This document shows, piece after piece, positions 60,623-64,000 of a stretch of DNA of 64,000 bases. The notes beneath the pieces were generated by a model. That model made no database searches. It saw only the letters and a program-made list of their open reading frames with translations, and had not been told where the DNA came from. Position 1 is the first letter of the stretch, and the number at the start of each line of letters is the position of its first letter. The stretch comes from Palaeococcus ferrophilus DSM 13482 (GTDB lineage: Archaea; Methanobacteriota_B; Thermococci; Thermococcales; Thermococcaceae), in contig NZ_LANF01000019.1 in NCBI RefSeq assembly GCF_000966265.1, positions 310,001 to 374,000 of the forward strand. Direction: 5' to 3'. The position numbers and the translations under genes were made by a program.

Positions 60623-61525
60623 ATGCTGTGGTTTTCACCGGTTGCGGGTTTTTTCCTCTCGCTAGCCCTTACACCGTACGTTGCATCGCTCATGCGGAAG
60701 GCGGGGATAGTTGGAAGGGACGTCCACAAGCTCGACAGACCGGAGGTACCGGAGATGGGGGGGCTGGCGCTTCTCATTGCCCTGCCCGTGGCTCTCCTTC
60801 CAGCACTCGGTGGTGCCCTCGACGTTGCGCTCCTCACGTTCCTTCTCTTCGGTGTGGTGGGGGTTATAGACGACCTCGTCGCGCTGAAACAGAGCCACAA
60901 GGTGGCGCTCTCACTGCTTGCCGCTTTACCCGCTGTTACCCTACCCTCCCACAACGTTGACGTCTTCGGGGTTGAAATTGGCCTCGGCCTTCTCTTCCCC
61001 ATCATGGCGGTCCTCTTCATCGCGGGCTCGGCCAACCTCGTCAACATGCTCGCTGGCTTCAACGGGCTTGAGGTCGGCACTTCCGCCATAGTCCTTGCCT
61101 TCATTGCCCTCATGACGGGAGGAGAGGCGCGTCTCCTTGCCCTAACGGGGATGGCCGTTGCCCTTGGCCTTCTGTGGTGGAACCGCTATCCTGCGAGGGT
61201 TTTCCCGGGCGATACGGGCACTTTGAGCCTTGGGGCCCTCATAGGGCTTGCCGCCATAATAGGGGGCGTTGAAGCCTACGCGGTGGTACTCTTGGTTCCA
61301 CATGCCGTTGATTTCCTACTCAAAACGAGGGTCCGCTTCCAGGGGAAGGCACGTGGCGGGGCAAAAATAAGGGAAGATGGAACGCTGAGTCCCCCTCCCT
61401 ACACGAGCTTTCTGGGGATGATAATGCGCACGGGTAGACTCACCGAAAGAGGCCTGGTGTTTCGGGTGTGGTTCCTTGAAGTGCTTCTTGGCCTTCTGGC
61501 TTACTCTCTTCGTCTATTACTTTGA
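60623..61525 (+). CDS. GlcNAc-1-phosphate transferase-like (MraY/WecA family)
   Basis: A 300-residue protein with ten or so helices and the family signatures HKLDRPEVPEMGG, GVIDDLVALKQSHK (aspartate pair), NMLAGFNGLEVG, VFPGDTGTLSLGAL and a histidine-containing loop near PHAVDFLLK. It probably transfers UDP-GlcNAc or a related sugar phosphate to dolichyl phosphate, the first step of archaeal N-glycosylation (AglH-like). It ends inside the convergent Cas6 gene, an 86-base overlap. ATG 60623 follows GGGGATGAAAA. Confidence 0.85.
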   Translation: MLWFSPVAGFFLSLALTPYVASLMRKAGIVGRDVHKLDRPEVPEMGGLALLIALPVALLPALGGALDVALLTFLLFGVVGVIDDLVALKQSHKVALSLLAALPAVTLPSHNVDVFGVEIGLGLLFPIMAVLFIAGSANLVNMLAGFNGLEVGTSAIVLAFIALMTGGEARLLALTGMAVALGLLWWNRYPARVFPGDTGTLSLGALIGLAAIIGGVEAYAVVLLVPHAVDFLLKTRVRFQGKARGGAKIREDGTLSPPPYTSFLGMIMRTGRLTERGLVFRVWFLEVLLGLLAYSLRLLL

Positions 61526-62231
61526 CCATACCAAAACCAAAGCGCGTCTTGTCGCCGAAGCCGTTCGCATACCCGAACTCCGCAATCTCAAGGCTGCCGT
61601 AATACCTGAAAACGATGAGAGAGCCGCGGTAGTACGCGTCCTTTACCTTTATCCTCACGGGCTTGTGCTTTATGACGCTTATCATGAAGTCCTTTTCTGA
61701 GGGCATCTCCCCCATCAGCTCGGAGTAGCGCATCAGCATGACTTTTCTCAGCTTCTCCTGGTACTGGGGATCCGTGGGGTAGAGGTCCCATATCTTCATC
61801 CTGTTGTTCTCAAGCTTTATGGTGCGAACTATTATGGGGCTCAGCGTTGAGAGGAGCATCCCGTCCCGTATCTTTGGCTCCTTGAGAACCTTTATCTTGG
61901 AAACGTAGAGCTTGAGATCCTCGATGAGCATGAGGGGGTTCTCCATGAAGCCCTCCGCGATGGCCTTTATGACATCGGGGGAGAAGGAGGAAACGTAAAG
62001 GCAGACATCGTCGGATAGAATCTGTATTCCCCTGTCGGGCAGGAGCTTCCTTGAGCGCACCATTATGCGCGAGAACGTGAAGTAGTCAAGGGGATTGGAC
62101 TGGATTACCTCCGCAAGTTCCGGAGATGAAAGGCTTATCTTACTCATTAACTGGCTGTACACGTCGTAGTTATAGTTGAACGGCAGGATTGCCCCTTCCC
62201 CTTCGGGCTTGAATTTTATCTCTATCCTCAT
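61440..62231 (-). CDS. cas6: Cas6-family CRISPR RNA-binding protein, probably non-catalytic
   Basis: A 263-residue RAMP protein of the Pyrococcus Cas6 type: MRIEIKFKPEGEGAILPF, KIKVLKEPKIRDGMLLSTLS, and the C-terminal glycine-rich loop GFGDKTRFGFGMVKV. Against recalled P. furiosus Cas6 the catalytic Tyr31, His46 and Lys52 align with Met29, Gln44 and Asp49, so RNA cleavage is unlikely; a non-catalytic homologue from P. horikoshii is known. It may still bind CRISPR RNA. No array or other cas gene is in the window. ATG 62231 follows GGGCGGGGA. Confidence 0.85.
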   Translation of the reverse strand: MRIEIKFKPEGEGAILPFNYNYDVYSQLMSKISLSSPELAEVIQSNPLDYFTFSRIMVRSRKLLPDRGIQILSDDVCLYVSSFSPDVIKAIAEGFMENPLMLIEDLKLYVSKIKVLKEPKIRDGMLLSTLSPIIVRTIKLENNRMKIWDLYPTDPQYQEKLRKVMLMRYSELMGEMPSEKDFMISVIKHKPVRIKVKDAYYRGSLIVFRYYGSLEIAEFGYANGFGDKTRFGFGMVKVIDEESKPEGQEALQGTTPETPGLFR

Positions 62232-62378
62232 TCCCCGCCCCCCATGATTGTACATTATGATATACTTCTCCACCGGATACTATTTGTAATACGTCCTAAT
62301 TGTTAATAAACGTTTCGTAAGATACAAAACGTGCCATTAGCTGGCTGGGGCAACATTAAGCGCAGCCCAATGAACAGG

Positions 62379-62388
62379 TTTATAAGGG
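62379..62388 (+). promoter_or_regulatory. PAN gene promoter
   Basis: GGTTTATAAG about 60 bases before the ATG at 62447; a transcript starting near 62410 would have a leader of about 37 bases containing the GGAGGGG ribosome site at 62434-62440. The region 62274-62378 holds no feature I can name, apart from a weak dyad GGCTG/CAGCC. Confidence 0.5.
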
Positions 62389-62446
62389 GTTATGAGTGGA
62401 TAAGGTTAAAAGCTGTTCTGGGATAGTAAGTATAGGAGGGGTAAAT

Positions 62447-63643
62447 ATGAGCTTTGAAGATGATGTGAAGGTTGGGGATACGAATTACGATGATTACGTT
62501 ATCTTCCTAAAAAGGCGCATAAGGCAGCTGGAACTTCAGGTGAGGACTCTGGAGGCGGATAAGGAGAGACTGGAGCGCGAGTTATCCCGCCTTAGAATGG
62601 AGATGTCCAGGATGAAACAGCCACCTGCTTTTGCAGGCACGCTCCTAGAGCTCCTTGACGATGAGAGGGCAATAGTGCAGAACTTCAATGGCCCACGCTT
62701 CGTCGTCAGGATAGCACCGTGGATAGAGCGCGATAAGCTTAAGCCAGGCTCAAGAGTAGCGCTTGACCAGAGGACGATGGCGGTCATAGAGCTCCTTCCG
62801 AGCCAGAAGGACCCGAGCGTCCTTGGATTTGAGGTCATTGAGAGACCGAAGGTCACCTACAGGGACATAGGTGGGCTCAGGCATCAGCTCAAGGAACTCA
62901 GGGAGGCCGTGGAGCTCCCGCTCAAGCATCCGGAGCTCTTTGAGAGGGTTGGAATAGATCCGCCCAAGGGGGTGCTCCTCTACGGGCCACCCGGCTGTGG
63001 TAAGACCCTCATGGCCAAGGCCCTCGCGAACGAGGTCAACGCGACCTTCATCAGGGTGGTCGGAAGCGAGCTCGTGAGGAAGTACATAGGCGAGGGGGCG
63101 AGGCTCGTGGGTGAGCTCTTCGAGCTTGCCAAGGAGAAGGCTCCTACCATAGTGTTCATAGACGAGATTGACGCGGTGGGAGCAAAGAGGATGGACGAAA
63201 CGACAGGCGGCGAGAGAGAGGTAAACAGGACGCTCATGCAGCTCCTCGCTGAGATGGACGGCTTCGACCCGAGGGGCAACGTCAAAATCATAGCGGCCAC
63301 CAACAGGCCGGACATACTCGACCCGGCACTCCTGAGACCCGGAAGGTTTGATAGGCTCATAGAGGTTCCGCTACCGGACTTCGAGGGAAGGCTTGAAATA
63401 CTTAAGGTCCACACGAGGAAGATGAACCTCAGGGACGTTGACCTCAGAGCCCTCGCCGGAATGACGGAGGGGGCGAGCGGTGCCGACCTCAAGGCCATCG
63501 TTACCGAGGCAGGAATGTTCGCCATAAGGGCGAGGAGGGAGTACGTTACCCACGAGGACTTCCTTAAGGCCATAGACAAGGTTCTTGGAAGCGAGCAGAA
63601 GCTGGCCCAGCAGATAGCCATACACGAGGTAATGTACGGCTGA
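62447..63643 (+). CDS. pan: Proteasome-activating nucleotidase
   Basis: A 398-residue AAA+ ATPase that unfolds proteins for the 20S proteasome. N-terminal coiled coil (residues about 15-60), OB domain (about 70-130), then AAA domain with Walker A GPPGCGKT at 180-187, Walker [11 protein letters not shown] and the second region of homology RPGRFDR. The C-terminus ends VMYG, a hydrophobic-Tyr-X motif that docks into the 20S pocket. ATG 62447 follows GGAGGGGTAAAT. Full-length and intact. Confidence 0.97.
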   Translation: MSFEDDVKVGDTNYDDYVIFLKRRIRQLELQVRTLEADKERLERELSRLRMEMSRMKQPPAFAGTLLELLDDERAIVQNFNGPRFVVRIAPWIERDKLKPGSRVALDQRTMAVIELLPSQKDPSVLGFEVIERPKVTYRDIGGLRHQLKELREAVELPLKHPELFERVGIDPPKGVLLYGPPGCGKTLMAKALANEVNATFIRVVGSELVRKYIGEGARLVGELFELAKEKAPTIVFIDEIDAVGAKRMDETTGGEREVNRTLMQLLAEMDGFDPRGNVKIIAATNRPDILDPALLRPGRFDRLIEVPLPDFEGRLEILKVHTRKMNLRDVDLRALAGMTEGASGADLKAIVTEAGMFAIRARREYVTHEDFLKAIDKVLGSEQKLAQQIAIHEVMYG

Positions 63644-63649
63644 GCCTCC

Positions 63650-64000
63650 CTACCTCTTTTCTTTCATGATTATACCGAGGGCGAGAAGGTAGAGGGCCGG
63701 AAGGGCGAGGAAAGCCATCTTGTAACCAAAGGCATCTATAAGAAGGCCCAGGGAGTAGGGGCCCACCGTTGCTCCAAAGAAGCCTGCCATGTTCACGAAG
63801 CCCATGACGGAACCCCTGTTCTCATCCGTGGCAAGTTCGGCGGTGTAGGCGGTAACGATCGGCCCGATGGCGTAGAAGAATACGCCGAGGATGGGCACAA
63901 CCTGGGGGAGGGTGCTAACTGTCAGGAGTAAAATCAGGAGTGCGGTGAGTCCTATGGCCATCTCCGTGCTCTTTCTGCCGAGTCTGTCGTAGAGGGCACC
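63650..64000 (-). CDS. MFS transporter, C-terminal part (runs off the window)
   Basis: About 117 codons of a gene continuing past the window end. It holds the C-terminal three or four helices of a major facilitator protein, preceded by a DRLGRK loop, which is the typical MFS loop between helices 8 and 9, and ending in a basic MKEKR tail. Substrate unknown. It is convergent with pan, whose stop lies 6 bases away. Confidence 0.8.
   Translation of the reverse strand, partial: GALYDRLGRKSTEMAIGLTALLILLLTVSTLPQVVPILGVFFYAIGPIVTAYTAELATDENRGSVMGFVNMAGFFGATVGPYSLGLLIDAFGYKMAFLALPALYLLALGIIMKEKR

Noticed and set aside
61440-64000. CRISPR array near cas6
   Set aside because: No set of regularly spaced 28-30-bp repeats is visible in this stretch or elsewhere in the window.

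Overview
The window is a chromosomal segment of a hyperthermophilic euryarchaeon of the order Thermococcales, most probably a GC-rich Thermococcus. The evidence is gene content (ADP-dependent phosphofructokinase, indolepyruvate ferredoxin oxidoreductase, PAN, RadB, archaeal ATP-dependent DNA ligase, XerA, an archaeal-type C/D box RNA), TTTAWA-type TATA boxes about 25 nt before the start or the ribosome site, and GGTGRT-type Shine-Dalgarno motifs placed about 5 nt before ATG, GTG or TTG. Many start choices below rest on that spacing. No species is claimed.

Layout. 0-9.8 kb: start of purB, a HIT protein, DUF4152, iorA, an AI-2E-family permease, nicotinamidase, a soluble chemotaxis receptor and a DUF4932 lipoprotein. 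9.8-19.7 kb: two tandem MFS paralogues with near-identical promoters, an S-layer-like protein, a class III aminotransferase or racemase divergent from an Lrp regulator, an Asp/Glu racemase-family enzyme, a nitroreductase and a split ThiI pair. 19.7-29.7 kb: ADP-phosphofructokinase, then xerA, a TOPRIM protein and topA with a 511-aa intein, two divergent PfkB kinases and an M20 peptidase. 29.9-38.6 kb: queE with a second intein, mptA, an MTH1187/DUF373/coiled-coil operon, an endonuclease IV-like gene, DUF835, an MBL-fold protein and radB. 38.6-47.3 kb: aromatic aminotransferase, tRNA-Val, a BlaI/M48 pair, a dCMP-deaminase-like gene, an unannotated-looking C/D box sRNA, gcvH, a frameshifted pantoate kinase, DNA ligase, and a DUF211 gene between two winged-helix regulators. 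47.4-52.1 kb: secreted alpha-amylase, then an AT-rich accessory island of exported and membrane proteins with broken frames. 52.1-64 kb: Nnr, a decayed CPBP gene, a macrodomain protein, DUF835, MTA/SAH deaminase and MTA phosphorylase, a HAD-glycosyltransferase fusion with DUF2304, a GlcNAc-1-P-transferase-like gene, a Cas6 that lacks the catalytic residues, PAN and a partial MFS gene.

Functional links. TGM-like sites (TCAC-N5-GTGATA) lie just downstream of the TATA boxes of the alpha-amylase and ADP-phosphofructokinase genes, which suggests joint sugar-responsive control. QueE and MptA sit back to back near the start of 7-deazaguanine and pterin synthesis. MTA/SAH deaminase, MTA phosphorylase and PfkB kinases suggest nucleoside and methylthioadenosine salvage. 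The GT2-DUF2304 and GlcNAc-1-P-transferase genes suggest lipid-linked glycan synthesis.

The most notable observations are two inteins that each interrupt a catalytic motif, a well-formed C/D box sRNA, an orphan Cas6 with all three catalytic positions changed, and five homopolymer-associated frame breaks in four genes. Those breaks could be real decay or base-calling errors.
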